Part shown: one piece after another, positions 1 to 11,411 of the stretch
Layout of the letters: each line of letters starts with the position of its first letter
Position numbering within the stretch: the first letter of the stretch is position 1
DNA from: Turnera subulata
Lineage: Eukaryota; Streptophyta; Magnoliopsida; Malpighiales; Passifloraceae
Assembly: GCA_028386065.3 (NCBI GenBank)
Contig: JAKUCV010004336.1
Location: 1 to 64,000 of the forward strand
DNA length: 64,000 bases
Reading direction: 5' to 3'
The notes under the pieces: generated by a model
The model's input: only the letters and a program-made list of their open reading frames with translations
Told to the model about the DNA's origin: nothing
The model's database searches: none
Translations under genes and position numbers: made by a program

Positions 1-199
1 AACTATATCAACAAGGTGCACCTACCTTTTCGGTGCTCATTCCAGAAGAACTCCAAAGTTAAACGTGCTTGACTTGGAGCAATTCTAGGATGGGTGACCT
101 CCTGGGAAGTTTTCCCCGGAAACATGCGAGTGAGGACAAAGCATGTTGGAAAGGTCCCGTGTTGGTCTGTAGTGACAGTCGACAAGCCGGGACGTTACA
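1..199 (+). repeat. 5S-rRNA-bearing LTR fragment (Cassandra-type TRIM), 3' end
   Basis: Positions about 47-112 closely resemble the 3' half of plant 5S rRNA, including the internal control region: AAGTTAAACGTGCTTG near 57-72 matches the A-box side and GGATGGGTGACC at 88-99 matches the C box. The sequence then runs on to GGGACGTTACA, ending at 199 with the CA expected at an LTR end. LTRs that carry a 5S-like Pol III promoter are the hallmark of Cassandra TRIM elements. The LTR start lies outside the window or is lost. It is not a 5S gene, because the 5' half and the T-run terminator are missing. It abuts the LINE at 200. Confidence 0.65.
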
Positions 200-2852
200 T
201 GGACGTAGAGAGGCTGCCGTCAAGGTTGCAGCTTGATAATCACGAAGCAAATTTGCTGAAGAGATACATACTTGATGAGGGTCTAGATCTTTTTGCTGAA
301 AAACTAGAGAGTTTCTGGCCAGCCATATACCCCACAGGACCATACAAAGGTGCTCCAGGTGTTCTTCCTTAAAAAGTTCCCAGAATTTAATGAGGAAATC
401 ATCAATTGGACATTCAGGGACAACCTCAATTTCGGTCCAACATCCAGTTAAAACCCATACTCGTCGGCACCAAACACATGAGCGTAGATAATGCTCAACA
501 GATTCAGCCTCAGTAGAGCAGAGAGGGCAGAAGCTTTGATCAGTTATACCTCTTACTGCTAAGAAACCTCTCGTGGGAAGGCTATTGTGAGCAAGACGCC
601 ATATAAAATCTCTCTTTTGGGGGGACATTCAGCTGCCACAGGCTCCTCCACCAACTGAGTTTCTTGGGAGTAGCATGGTCGTGTGGTAGTTGGTTCATTC
701 TTGTAACAAGATGGTGGTAGCCACTTCGGACAGTGTAGTCTCCATTCTTTGAAAGAGGCCAGACTAACTGGTCCGGCGGAAGGGAAAAGCTAAGATGGAT
801 ACCCAAGATCCGAGAGGCCACCACTGCTGGAAAGGTTTCTTGGACATGTGCTGACTTCCACTCCCGTCTATCCTTATCAATCAAGGAGCTGACCATTAAT
901 GTTGGATCCAGGTGATCAGTAGACCACTACATATCACCCAAATCAAAACTCACCCAGTTATCTGAAGCCACTCGAACTGACTCGCCATTTCCTATCACCC
1001 ATTGTCCACCTTGCGTGAGTACCTCGCGTCCAGTAAGTATGCTTCTCCAGGTATAACTCGGGTAAGGCCCCATCACAGCTTGGGAAAAATCAGAGTGAGG
1101 GTAGTATTTTGCTTTTAGTACCTGTCCAAGTAAAGATTGTGGGGATTGGTAAAAGCGCCATGCTTGCTTAGCTAACATAGCTTGGTTGAATAAGGTGAGC
1201 TTACGGAATCCACGGCGTCCATATTTTTTAGCAAGACACAGTTTGTTCCATGCAACCCAGCAGCCGCCCCTTTGTCCATCCTTCAAACCCCACCAGAAAC
1301 GTCTCATGCTTCTCTCCATGTCCTCGCATGTACCCTCTAGAAGCAAAAAACAGCTCATCACATATGTAGGGATACTCTGTGCAACCGCCTTGATCAGCAC
1401 CTCCTTACCTGCTCTTGACAGCACCTTTTCCTTCCACCCACTCAACTTTTTGCAGACTCTGTCACGAACTGAGGCAAAGATTTCTTTCTTTGCATGACCA
1501 ATCAGTGTAGGTAGACCTAGATACTTCTCAAACTTATCCACAGCCTTTACTCCCATCCTCTGTTGGATTTGTATAGCTCTCTCTTCAGGTACATTTCGGC
1601 TAACTGATAGTTCTGATTTCTCTAGGTTAATAACCTGCCCTGATGCAGCTTCATAATGCTCCAGAATCTTCAGTATAGTAGTCGCCTCCTCCAGTGTTGC
1701 TCTGGTGAAAATGACACTATCATCTGCAAATAACAAGTGGCTAATTGGGGGAGCTCGATGGCAAATCTGCAGACCATGAATCCGGCCTTTAGCTTCATCT
1801 TGTTGTATGAGTGCGGAGAAACCTTCCGCGCATAGCAGGAATAAGTATGGGGATAAAGGATCCCCTTGGCGAAGGCCTCTCTCCGGCTGGAATGTCACAC
1901 CTGGCACACCATTAACCAAAATAGAGAAACTGCTTGTGGAAACGCAGTTCATAATTAATTGTACCTAGGAAGGAGCAAAACCAAGCTTTAGCATAATACT
2001 TTTTAAGAAGAGCCATTCAACACGATCGTAAGCTTTGCTCATGTCAAGCTTCAATCCCAGCCAACCTCGTCGGCCCTTTCTCCTCTTCTTCATATAATGG
2101 AAAATTTCAAAAGCTAATAGAGCATTATCAGTGATGAGTCTACTCGGTACAAAAGCACTTTGATGATGACTAATAATATCAGGTAGAATGAGTTTTAGCC
2201 TATTAGCAAGGACTTTTGACACTAATTTATAAAGGACATTACAAAGACTGATAGGACGAAAATGCGAGCAAGACTCAGGTGTATGGACCTTAGGAATTAA
2301 AGAGATAAAAGTGTGATTAAGACACGAAATATCAGATCCTGAATTAAGGACACTAAGAACACAGTGAGACACAGAGTCACCAATGATATGCCAGAATTTT
2401 TGAAAGAAGAGGGTCGGCATACCATCAGGTCCCGGGGCTTTGGTAGGATGCATTTGTTTTAAGGCTATGTATACTTCATCTCTAGTGAAAGGTTGGGACA
2501 GAGTCAGGTTTATATCCTTGGTTACACGACTTATCACGCTGTTCAGCACATTCTCCAGATGCCGAGGGTTGCTGGTACTAAACAAGTTCCTGTAGTAATT
2601 AGTTAAGACATCCTCGATCTGCATCTGTTTAGTCGCCCACCTTCCACTGTCATCCTTGAGCCTGCGAATACGATTTCGCTTTCTCCGTTGTGTGGCTTTC
2701 CCATGGAAGAAAGAAGTATTCTTATCCCCATGTTGTAGCCAAGATACACGAGATCGTTGCTGCCATTTTATTTCCTCCAACCGTTCAAGTTCTTCAATTT
2801 GGGCTTGAGTTTCACGTATCTCTCTTACTACCAACTCAGTCATAGAATACAC
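200..2852 (-). pseudogene. Decayed LINE (plant L1-type) reverse transcriptase ORF2, 5'-truncated
   Basis: Minus-strand reading gives non-LTR retrotransposon ORF2. The order is: linker with WLQHGDKNTSFFH (near 2750), RT palm with PISLCNVLYKLVSK, LDMSKAYDRVEW and the LLFADDSVIF catalytic box (near 1720), a thumb/connection region, then a zf-RVT zinc-finger region (FIWRLAHNSLPTRG and CPLC...EHYL, 480-610). The upstream endonuclease is absent, so the copy is 5'-truncated at about 2852. From 2852 to 582 the frame is one, broken by stop codons (one near 1963 sits where TGG is expected). A frameshift near 600 puts the zinc-finger part in another frame. The 3' RNase H end is cut off by the 5S-bearing LTR at 199/200. 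Not functional. Confidence 0.9.
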
Positions 2853-3885
2853 ATCGTTTCTATCTCTTAACTAAAACATCATTTCTGTTTATTTACCCAA
2901 TAGCAAAAAATTTCAATGATTCAACCTTTTATCTAATTAAATCTTTTTTCTTTTTCACTTTGATATTGTTTTCATCGGTGGAATACTTTCAAATATAAAG
3001 AGTGAAAAGTTGGAAAGCTAAAGATTTTATTTAATTAAGATTTACATTGTGAAAAAGCTTTTTGGATGCGGATTGTATATCTTTGCTTAAATAAGTTTTT
3101 TTTAAAAGATAGATGATTAAGAGATCACTCATTTAATACCAATTAGTGCCGATAAAATATTAAACAATATAAAAAAATGTTTTTTCATTAGAATAAAATG
3201 AGTTTAGCAGTCTTGTTGCTATGCCACATTTATGATTTTGTTCATTTATCGTACTACCAAGAGTTGAAATAATAACTTATGGTTTATTGCAAACATATGC
3301 CTAGTATTTATATGAGAAAAAAAAATCTAGTCTCTAATATTTTAGTTTATGCCTTAGGCAATATTTTTTTTATAAATCTATCATTGGTTGAAACATAATT
3401 GATTACAAAAGGTTATATTTTCCCAAAATACTCCCATCTTTTTTCATAGTTGATCTTCTTAGGAGTTAATGGTGGTCCTATTTGGTGCCACTTGTGTTTC
3501 TTTGCATATACGGGTATTTTTTGGGCCGTAGTCATTTGTTTAGTATCAAATTTGGATTGGATTGTTCTTTTTTTAGAGTTAAAGAAGCCTTATGTTTATT
3601 ACGAAAGATCATATAAACTCAGTATTTCAAATTGATCAAGAATGAAGAAAAGTCAAATATGACACTAAGGAGGGGTAGTAGTAAGAGACATATGCAGATG
3701 ATACCAATATGCAATGTTTGTTGGGAATGTTGTGAGGTTCACTAGAGGTCATGAAAAGTCTCCACATAATTTTACTCTGAATGTGCTTTATGATTGGAGG
3801 GATCAAAATTATCCTCATATAATTCTCTTTGCAATGAATAATATGAGCTAACATGTACTTATAAGTTAAATATATCAATTACAAC
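2853..3885. other. AT-rich spacer, no gene seen
   Basis: AT-rich DNA with short poly-A and poly-T runs. No coding run, RNA gene or clear repeat structure is visible. The last nine bases (3877-3885) may be the left target duplication of the next element. Confidence 0.5.
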
Positions 3886-6649
3886 GGGTTAATTACATTT
3901 TATTCCCTGAACTTATGTCTCAAAACAAAAGTCACCTGAACTTTTTACCCAACATTTTACCACCTCAACTTCTATATTGTTACATTTACACTGCTCAGTT
4001 TGTTGAAATTAAGTTTTCATAGGTTACTACCGCCAGGTGGTAATTTGCAAAATTGGGAAGTTAAAAAAATAAAAAAGAGACACGTAAATAATTTAACATT
4101 ATTGCCTTTTTTGCACCTTCATGTCTATCTCCCTTTGCATTTCTCCCCTTTTTCCCTCCAAAACTATGCTGCCATTTTCGTTCTTCCTCTCATCCCAAAC
4201 AACATATCTCCCATCCAAATTCCAAACCTCTACAAACTCATAAACACAACACAATCATGTCTACCTATTCAACAAATAATTTCACAAATCAAATACAGTC
4301 AAACAAGAGTATAATTTTAAGTTTACTTAGCCAACCATCTCCTCACATATACAAAATGATAGTCATTGAGTTTGTTTCTCAATAGATACATAAAGATAAC
4401 AATACTATATGCCATTTGAGTTCCATCAATATTATAGTGGCAATAAAAAAAATTAGCATGAATTCACTAAATTATGTGCTAACAAAAGATGATTTACATA
4501 CTATTGGAATGGAATGCATTTAAGATGATTTACATGGAATGCATTTAAGATGATGTCAGGGCTTCCTTAATTTTGTTGCAGGGTATTTTTTATGCAAAGT
4601 GCAAGGCTTTATAGTAGGATTAGAATTATTAAATGGCATCTTTGCAGATTGCCTTGAGCTCACAGTTGGCAACTAACATAAAAAAACGTGAAAAATAAGT
4701 TAAAATCGAAATATTGCTTAGACAACATCACAGAAACGCAAGCCTTGCACTTCATTTTATTTTCAGAAAATACCATTTGAAGTCCACAACAAATAATAAA
4801 GAAGACTCTTGTAAATAATATCTTGGATTGTACTTTCTAGTTTTTTTTTTATACTAATTGTACTTTCTAGTTAAAGCTTAGACACTAAATAACACCTTCT
4901 AGACCTCTAACAAGACTCTTATTGTCACGGGGTCATTACCCTCTCCCCAAAAGGTCAACCTAGTAGGGGTGTGCAGCACCCCTGTATATATGGCCTAAGA
5001 CCTTCCCCTTCCTTTCCGATGTGGGATTCCGTCACATTCTCCCCCACCGAATCCGACGACGCCCTCATCGTCGACCAGGCACCCTGCCTACTCCGTCCCC
5101 ACGGAGTGCTTGGCGTGACATCGGAGTTGGGTCGGGTCGGCTCCGCTACCACTTGTCACGGGGTCATTACCCTCTCCCCAAAAGGTCAACCTAGTGGGGT
5201 GTGCAGCACCCCTGTATATATGGCCCAAGACATTCCCCTTCCTTTCCGATGTGGGATTCAGTCACACTTATAGTGTATTATAAAGAAGAAAAAAAAAAGA
5301 ATAAATCAGTTGGTAGGTTGATTTGAAAAACCACTATTTCTATAAGATGCATTCCCAACAGGATGTATTGAGCCCCCAGATGGTAACTGTTATAATAAAA
5401 AAACAAATTAATATTGTAAAATTTGTTAGGCAGTACTTTGTTAATATTATTAATATAATATATTATGTGCAGAAAATAAAAAAGAATATCACAAAGCACT
5501 TAATATATTGACATAAAGAACCATCAATTCAATTCCATGCATTCCTAGCCGAAGCCGAAACTATCCCTCCACTCTATGACACGAGTAAGAACAAGGGGAT
5601 ACAAATATTATTTTCTTACTATCGTGAGTTTTCTAATTATTTTCTTACTCTATCAATAATTTCTAGATATATTTATAAATATTCCTTTACAAATTAATCT
5701 TGCTACTTTATGTATTAGAATATTATATTCAAACATATATATAGTAGTTGGACTGGCACCATACTGATCTTCGGTTAGCTTAAAATCATATTTATTAGTC
5801 TAATGTGCATTCTAAACCATTTCACCACAAAATGACGGAAATTATTAGAAATTCAGTCAAAAGAAAAAAAAAACAAATAGTCTAAATATCCAACCCTAAC
5901 AGCGAAAAAATATCATTTAAACTTTCAAAGATAATAGGTTTTTTTGTTGGCCAAAGGTAATTCACAGGTTAACTTCAAGAAATAAATTAAAAAGCATATT
6001 GGCTTTAATAAGCATACCCTCCAAAATCACTATCTTGTTATCCATGTAAACTTAAACCACAAATAGACAAATAGGATCTTTTGGTCAAGAAACCCATAAG
6101 ATAGACTACAACCTTGGAGAAACTCACCATAAGAAAGCTTTGTGGTCCAAAAGAAGAAAATATAGAGTAAAAGCCTTACCTCAGCAAGAGTGCAAATTAC
6201 GTAGTAAAAGGTCCCGATGATCATCTCTATCGCTCCATCTCCATGCATTGGTCGGTATATAAACCGTCCCTCACCGTCCAACAGCACAATCGGTCTACCA
6301 TTGTAGCTTTTTTTATGCATGCAACATAGAAATTACATGCGAGAAGAAGGCAAGAGGAGATGATGAAGAAAGGAAGAAGAAAGGTTAAACTTGGGAGAAA
6401 ATAGGGTTATGATGGTGTTAGTTGGATTTGGTGCATAGTTTTCTATGTTTGAAATTTGACTGGCACAATCTGAACACTTGTAATTCATCCGTGCATCCCG
6501 TTAATGCATTTCACGAAAACCGCTATGAGGTTAATGGATCTACTTAAATATCTTAAATTAAGAGTTGAGTTAGTAAAATTTTGGGAAACAAAGTTTAGGT
6601 GGTTTTTTGTTTTGAAACATAAGTTCATGGTGTAAAATGTAATTAACCC
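3886..6649. mobile_element. Non-autonomous TIR DNA transposon (Mutator-like candidate), 2.76 kb
   Basis: The left end starts GGGTTAATTACATTTTA at 3886. The reverse complement of the right end (finishing at 6649) starts with the same 17 bases. Similarity continues for about 100 bp (for example TGAACTTATGT and TCAAAACAAAA in both arms), so these are terminal inverted repeats. The flanking 9-mers AATTACAAC (3877-3885) and AATTAAAGC (6650-6658) agree at 7 of 9 positions, consistent with an aged 9-bp Mutator-type duplication. No transposase can be read inside. A 344-bp LTR mini-element at 4923-5266 is nested in it. The rest of the interior is AT-rich and unidentified. Confidence 0.7.
4923..5266 (-). 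mobile_element. Complete miniature LTR retrotransposon (SMART/TRIM), 344 bp
   Basis: Two direct repeats of 114 bp (4923-5036) and 113 bp (5154-5266) begin TGTCACGG and end GTCACA. They flank a 117-bp interior. A perfect 5-bp target duplication CTTAT lies at 4918-4922 and 5267-5271. Read on the minus strand, the primer-binding-like 12-mer TGGTAGCGGAGC lies 2 nt inside the LTR (5151-5140). It matches 10 of 12 bases of the usual initiator-tRNA-Met site. A purine run TGGGGGAGAA (5046-5037) abuts the other LTR as a polypurine tract, and a TATATATA stretch lies in each LTR. It encodes nothing. This is the pattern of SMART elements, mobilised in trans by larger LTR elements. Confidence 0.88.
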
Positions 6650-6664
6650 AATTAAAGCCCTCAA

Positions 6665-7063
6665 TTCATTATGGCTATTGGAAGATCAATGTAGTAAGCT
6701 GGGATCTGCATGAGGGGGCATGTGCAGAAATGTGCATGGAGAATGGTTGGCAGGTTTTATGGGCAACAACACTGACTACTCAAGGTTTAAGGCGGAACTT
6801 CTTGCTATTTAGCAAGGCTACAGTTGGCTGTGAATTTGGATGCTCAACTGGTTATTGTGGAGTCAGAGGCGCATAGTATTGTACAATGGCTTTTGGATGA
6901 GTGTGATTGGGGAGGTGATAGGGCTAAATTAACTTTGGAAATTCAACGTCTTTTGAATGATCATAGTCGTTGGTCTTGCACTTTTGTACATGCTAATGCA
7001 AACTTAGTAGCAAATAGGATAGTAGTTTTAGCCCCAAGTTTTTGTCATGTTACGACATATTAA
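6665..7063 (+). pseudogene. Fragment of non-LTR retrotransposon RNase H domain (RVT_3-like)
   Basis: A 79-codon open stretch (6824-7063) reads LAVNLDAQLVIVESEAHSIV, then LLNDHSRWSCTFVHANANLVANR. This is the central and C-terminal pattern of the RNase H domain of plant LINEs and related host genes (IVESDS..., then H...N.VAD). Upstream, ELLAI near 6793 fits the preceding helix but is in another frame, with stops between. The metal-binding Asp expected near VAD is an Asn. There is no RT next to it. It lies just outside the TIR element ending at 6649. A degenerate fragment. Confidence 0.6.
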
Positions 7064-8276
7064 TACAATACATCCCGATTTCGACCAAAAAGCCCTCAAT
7101 TCATTTTGCCTATATCCAAATTCCCAAGACATGATATAGTTGATGATACTTAACTGGTTCAATAAAAAATTCTCTTTATTTACTTAGTTGTGCAACTCTT
7201 AGTCTTAGTTGAATACTTTTGTCAAGAATCTGAGAAATTTTTTTAAGTTCATATCCATATTAATTTTTTAGACTTTTTAGGTGAAAAAAACAATCTAAAA
7301 CAACCCGAAGCATATTCGTCTCTAGAATCTCGATGAATTTCAAGTCATGGATCGACAATAGTTTAAATGTGATGGAGAGCAATATTGATTTCCTAATAAT
7401 GTTGTTTACTCGGGATTAAATACTTATTAGACAAAGTTATATTGAGTTGTGATTATACAATTTTTAAACAATAATAAATGATTTAGCAATAATTATACAT
7501 AAAAGCAAATTTAGTGTAAAAACTGAGTAAGGTAGTGGGACTGGATAATTTGATTATTCTAATATAGAATTATATATTTTATCTTCTTTAATTTTATTTC
7601 TTTTGCATTCTCTTGCGCAAATATAAAAATATCATTATCACTTTTAAAAATAATTTTTAAATTTCACATTTTGCACATATAAAAACATCAATTTTCAAAA
7701 TAATTTTTTTATTTCTCATTTAGGACATATAGAAACATCATTCTAGCATTGTTTTTTGTTCCACACCTTTGCACATATCTTATTATTACTAATAAAAACT
7801 AAGAATGATACTTGACCTCGTGAGATTTTAGAATTCATTAATTTTTAGAGAGTGTACAAGTATCATGATGTAAAAATAATATTGTCTCCGAATTTCAATT
7901 TTTATATACATGTATAGATTAATTAATATGTAATATTTATTGATTGACATGTATAACAACAATACAAGATTGTAAATTAAAAAGTATAATTAATATCTAA
8001 TATTTATTGATTCATTAATTTTCCAAAGAAACATCCTTCTCGTGTGCTCTATCTTTTTCATGCGCTTTTTTTCTTATTATTTATTGAGGGAATATTATTA
8101 CTTCTTAAAGAAGAGAACTCATGATTAGAAGGACTTCTCATATTTATAAGTATTAATTACAAAATACAAATATTAATTGCAACTACAAAAATAATGTAAG
8201 CATCCAAGATGCTAATACCTCATTTAAACCACCATACCAACCCCATTTTATGTCAAACTAGTAGGCGAACCTTTGT
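7064..8276. other. AT-rich spacer, no gene seen
   Basis: Very AT-rich with no supportable coding, RNA or repeat feature. Near-repeated phrases around 7640-7740 (aaacatca, tttcacattt/tttctcattt, gcacatat/ggacatat) suggest an old imperfect tandem duplication. Confidence 0.45.
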
Positions 8277-8657
8277 TCAAGTTTGTGGTAAACTAGATAC
8301 TCGGGGAACAGTCCGAGCAGTCATCGAAATTCGGTAATAACTACCTTGGTTCAGGAAATGACAAGAAGGCTTCAGCCGGAATTCCTGAAATCTTTCAGAA
8401 ATGAAAAACATGATAGAATTAGTCGAGCCATAAGAAGAAGTTCTTAGGTTGCCTTGGTCTTCTAGGAATAATGTTTCTTCCATTGGAGTGACAAAGAACC
8501 TAGACGAATAGAGTTCGTCGACAAAAATCAAACGAGGGATTCTACCGAGTTCGCTCGATAATTCCTCTGGCCGCTCATTCACCAAGCTATAAGCTAATCG
8601 ATTCCTCCTTTCGAAGGAGGCACCCTCAACGAAAAAGACAGTAGTCGGAGAAGGCAT
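8277..8657 (-). other. Unidentified 126-codon ORF, base composition unlike its flanks
   Basis: A minus-strand open frame starts MPSPTTVFFVEGASFERR and ends VPRVSSLPQT. It is clearly less AT-rich than the DNA on either side and has a balanced amino-acid mix. I do not recognise it. The sharp change in composition could mean an insertion of organellar DNA or a fragment of an unknown element. The opposite strand is broken by stops in all frames. No domain, signal peptide or membrane segment is evident, so I do not claim it as a gene. Confidence 0.25.
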
Positions 8658-9911
8658 TTTTGTCTCGACCCCCTTTTCACTATTATTTTATTTTTGTAGT
8701 TTGTTGTTTATGTTGGTTGTCTTCGTTAACTATTTGACTGTATTTCAATTTTTTAAAACAAATTATACAAATTATTCGTAGTTTGGTGAAGATAATTGCA
8801 CTTGTCCATTACTAGGTTGGAACATTTACAAATTTATGTGATAAAGAACATGTTGGGCGAAAGTCTGTGATTCTTGAATCAACATAAATTATATTAGAAA
8901 TTTCTCATATCGTCAAGTCTATAAATATACGTAAAAGAAATAATAAGTTTTATAATAATTAATTCTTAAAATCAATGCAACGAATTAATTTCATAATATT
9001 TACTAACCTTGGTATTTATATGGGATAGATAAGACTTTGAGAAATAATTTTTCATTTTGTCCTCTTTCTTTTTGTCCTCTTTTTTTCTTCTCTTGATTAT
9101 TATTTTGTGGATTCGATGCATCACATGAGATATTGGCAAAATTCCTATTCTCTATATTTTGTATATTTGTTGCAATAATGGCTTCTCCTTGTTGGTGGTT
9201 AAATAGATTATAATAACTTCTCTTTTTTCTTTCGGAGCCATAAAAAATATGAGTATAATCGACTCGTATGGGCTGTAAAGAAGATACTTGATTAAGTATC
9301 ATGAAAAAGGAACACTAACATAAGCAACTTGTTTTTTTTTTTGAAACAACATAAGCAACTTGTTGAAAATAGTTATTTTTAATCAAAAAAAAAAGAGAAA
9401 CACATAGTCTACCTAATTCAATTTATGTGTATAATTTAATCTTTTTATCAATATCTTCCGGAGAAATTTTAAGAAATTTCTTTTTTTTTGTTTTCTTGAG
9501 TATACAATTTATTTAATTTATGTCATGTGGTCAAACTTTTAATAGTTCTTGATTAATTTTGTGGCCTACCATCACTATAACTTTAAAGTATTGTATATAG
9601 CATCAATAGTGATGTATGGTGTGTAACGAAGTAACTTTATTCATCTTAAAGCATTAAAACTTGGATGATATAAAGTTTGTCTTGTGCAGGTCCAAAAATT
9701 TCAAATACATTACGTAATGGCTATTGTCCAACAAATAAGCACTTCATTACGAGAATTTAATATTTTTATGCATCAATAATTTAATGCAAATTCTATTTGA
9801 AGCATAAACAATCGACGACAGGATTAACTTTCTGGCCTATCTCTATAATAACTTTTAAAGCAATATAGACAACATTAAAATTAAATAAAAACATTGAATA
9901 AAGATTGAATT
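8658..9911. other. AT-rich spacer, no gene seen
   Basis: AT-rich sequence with poly-A and poly-T tracts. Short open frames here (for example 9003-9302, minus) have low-complexity composition and no recognisable domain. Confidence 0.45.
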
Positions 9912-9920
9912 AAAAACATA

Positions 9921-10809
9921 GGATTATGGCCCTCTCACATGTTTGTACTACCTAGTTCGGTTCTTTTAGGTATCTGTATTTTTTTTTTGCCCATCCTATA
10001 CATGTACTATATCAATCGATTCTATTGTATACCTATACTAAATAAGTTCGTCCCATCGCATCCTTCCGTCCATCTCTCGTCAATTTGACCGTTAACTGAT
10101 GCCACATGGTGTGACATGTGGCAGACTCGATGCCACGTGGCGTGACTGGTGGCAAATTATTGGCCCCCCACATCCCTATAATATTTTGTTCAGTTCCTTT
10201 ATGTACTTGTACTTTTTTTTTGGCCCATCGTATACTTGTACTATATCAAATGGTTCTATTCTGTCCTTCTATCAATCTAGCCTAACGGACTTCAACTAAC
10301 GTCGGGTGACTTTTGTCATGTGGAATTTTTGTGGCCCCCACTAATCGATAAAGTAATAAAAGGTTAATTAAGGTTAATTTTTTGCGAAAAAAGAGAAAAA
10401 TGTTTTATGCTCTCAGAATCACCAATAATTTTTGTGGGTCACACTAATCGATGAAATAATTTTTGCTTTTATAGAATTTTGAAACTGAAAAAAGTAGTAG
10501 AAAGGTTAACTAAGATTAAGTACAGGTATAAGATGGGCCAAAAAAAAAGTACAGGTATATAAAATAACCGAATAAAATAGTATAAGAATATAGAGGGCCA
10601 ATAATTTGCCACATGTGATGCCATGTGGAATCACGTCTGCCACATGTCATGCCACGTGGCATCAATTAACGGTCAAGTTGACGGGAGATAGACGGAAGGA
10701 TACAATGGAATCGATTGATATAGTAAAGGTATAGGATGGACAAAAAAAAAGTAGATGTACCTAAAAGAACAGAACTAAATAGTACAAACATCCGGGAGGG
10801 CCATAATTC
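9921..10809. mobile_element. Mutator-like non-autonomous element with long TIRs, 889 bp
   Basis: The left end GGATTATGGCCCTC (9921) matches the reverse complement of the right end, GAATTATGGCCCTC (ending 10809). The inverted similarity extends about 250-300 bp into each arm (for example CGATTC, TTGACCGTTAA and GCCACGTGGC on both sides). A perfect 9-bp target duplication AAAAACATA lies at 9912-9920 and 10810-10818, which is diagnostic for the Mutator superfamily. No transposase is present. Each arm also holds several short CCACATGG/CCACGTGG palindromes. Confidence 0.88.
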
Positions 10810-10818
10810 AAAAACATA

Positions 10819-11403
10819 ATTGTCAACTTTTAAAAGAAATACCTCAAGACATATTGAAGATAGTAGTAATCGAAATTTCAATTGTCTTATATAAATGATT
10901 ATGAGTTTATATTTCTGGATGCTCTGTCTATATATATATGCATATCATTAGAATCTGATTTGTAATTATATTCCTCTGCAGATTTTGGAGTGAATTAAAC
11001 CGACTTATATAATATAATAATATAATTCTTAATTTTTTAAAATCTGATGGAGATGGGTCAACTCTTTCCGTTGGATGGTAGGATCCATTCTTTAGAATAG
11101 TTTTTTTAATGATCATTAAGCCATTAATTTAAATATAACAATAAAAAAGAATGATATTTTGGTATTTCAATTTTGTAAGTTTTTGTAACTTCGTGCTTTT
11201 ATATAGTATGGATAGATAGATATAGATATAGATAACCACCAAATATATATATATAAGGAGAAAAATCCTAAGGGGCATGGGCACCCCTTGCTCTCCTTTG
11301 GTTCCGTCCTTGCCTCACTCTCATAAATATTCTGCTAGAGAATTAAGTTTGAAATATATAATAGCATGGTAAATAAAAATATATCAAGTATATGGTTAAA
11401 AAT
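10819..11403. other. AT-rich spacer, no gene seen
   Basis: AT-rich, with a short TAGATA/TATAGA microsatellite-like stretch near 11208-11234. A short patch rich in CCCC/GGGG at 11264-11310 resembles an end of an unidentified element, but no partner end is visible. Confidence 0.4.
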
Positions 11404-11411
11404 TATAAATT

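Noticed and set aside
47..115. A 5S rRNA gene
   Set aside because: Only the 3' half resembles 5S rRNA, with several changes and no terminator, and it sits in an LTR-like end (GTTACA). A Cassandra-type LTR explains it better.
4955..5273. Open frames across the 344-bp mini-LTR element
   Set aside because: They cross LTR boundaries and duplicate with the repeat; the element is non-coding.
6030..6320. 96-codon minus-strand ORF inside the 2.76-kb TIR element
   Set aside because: No transposase motif or other domain; AT-rich composition with poly-Phe/Ile runs.
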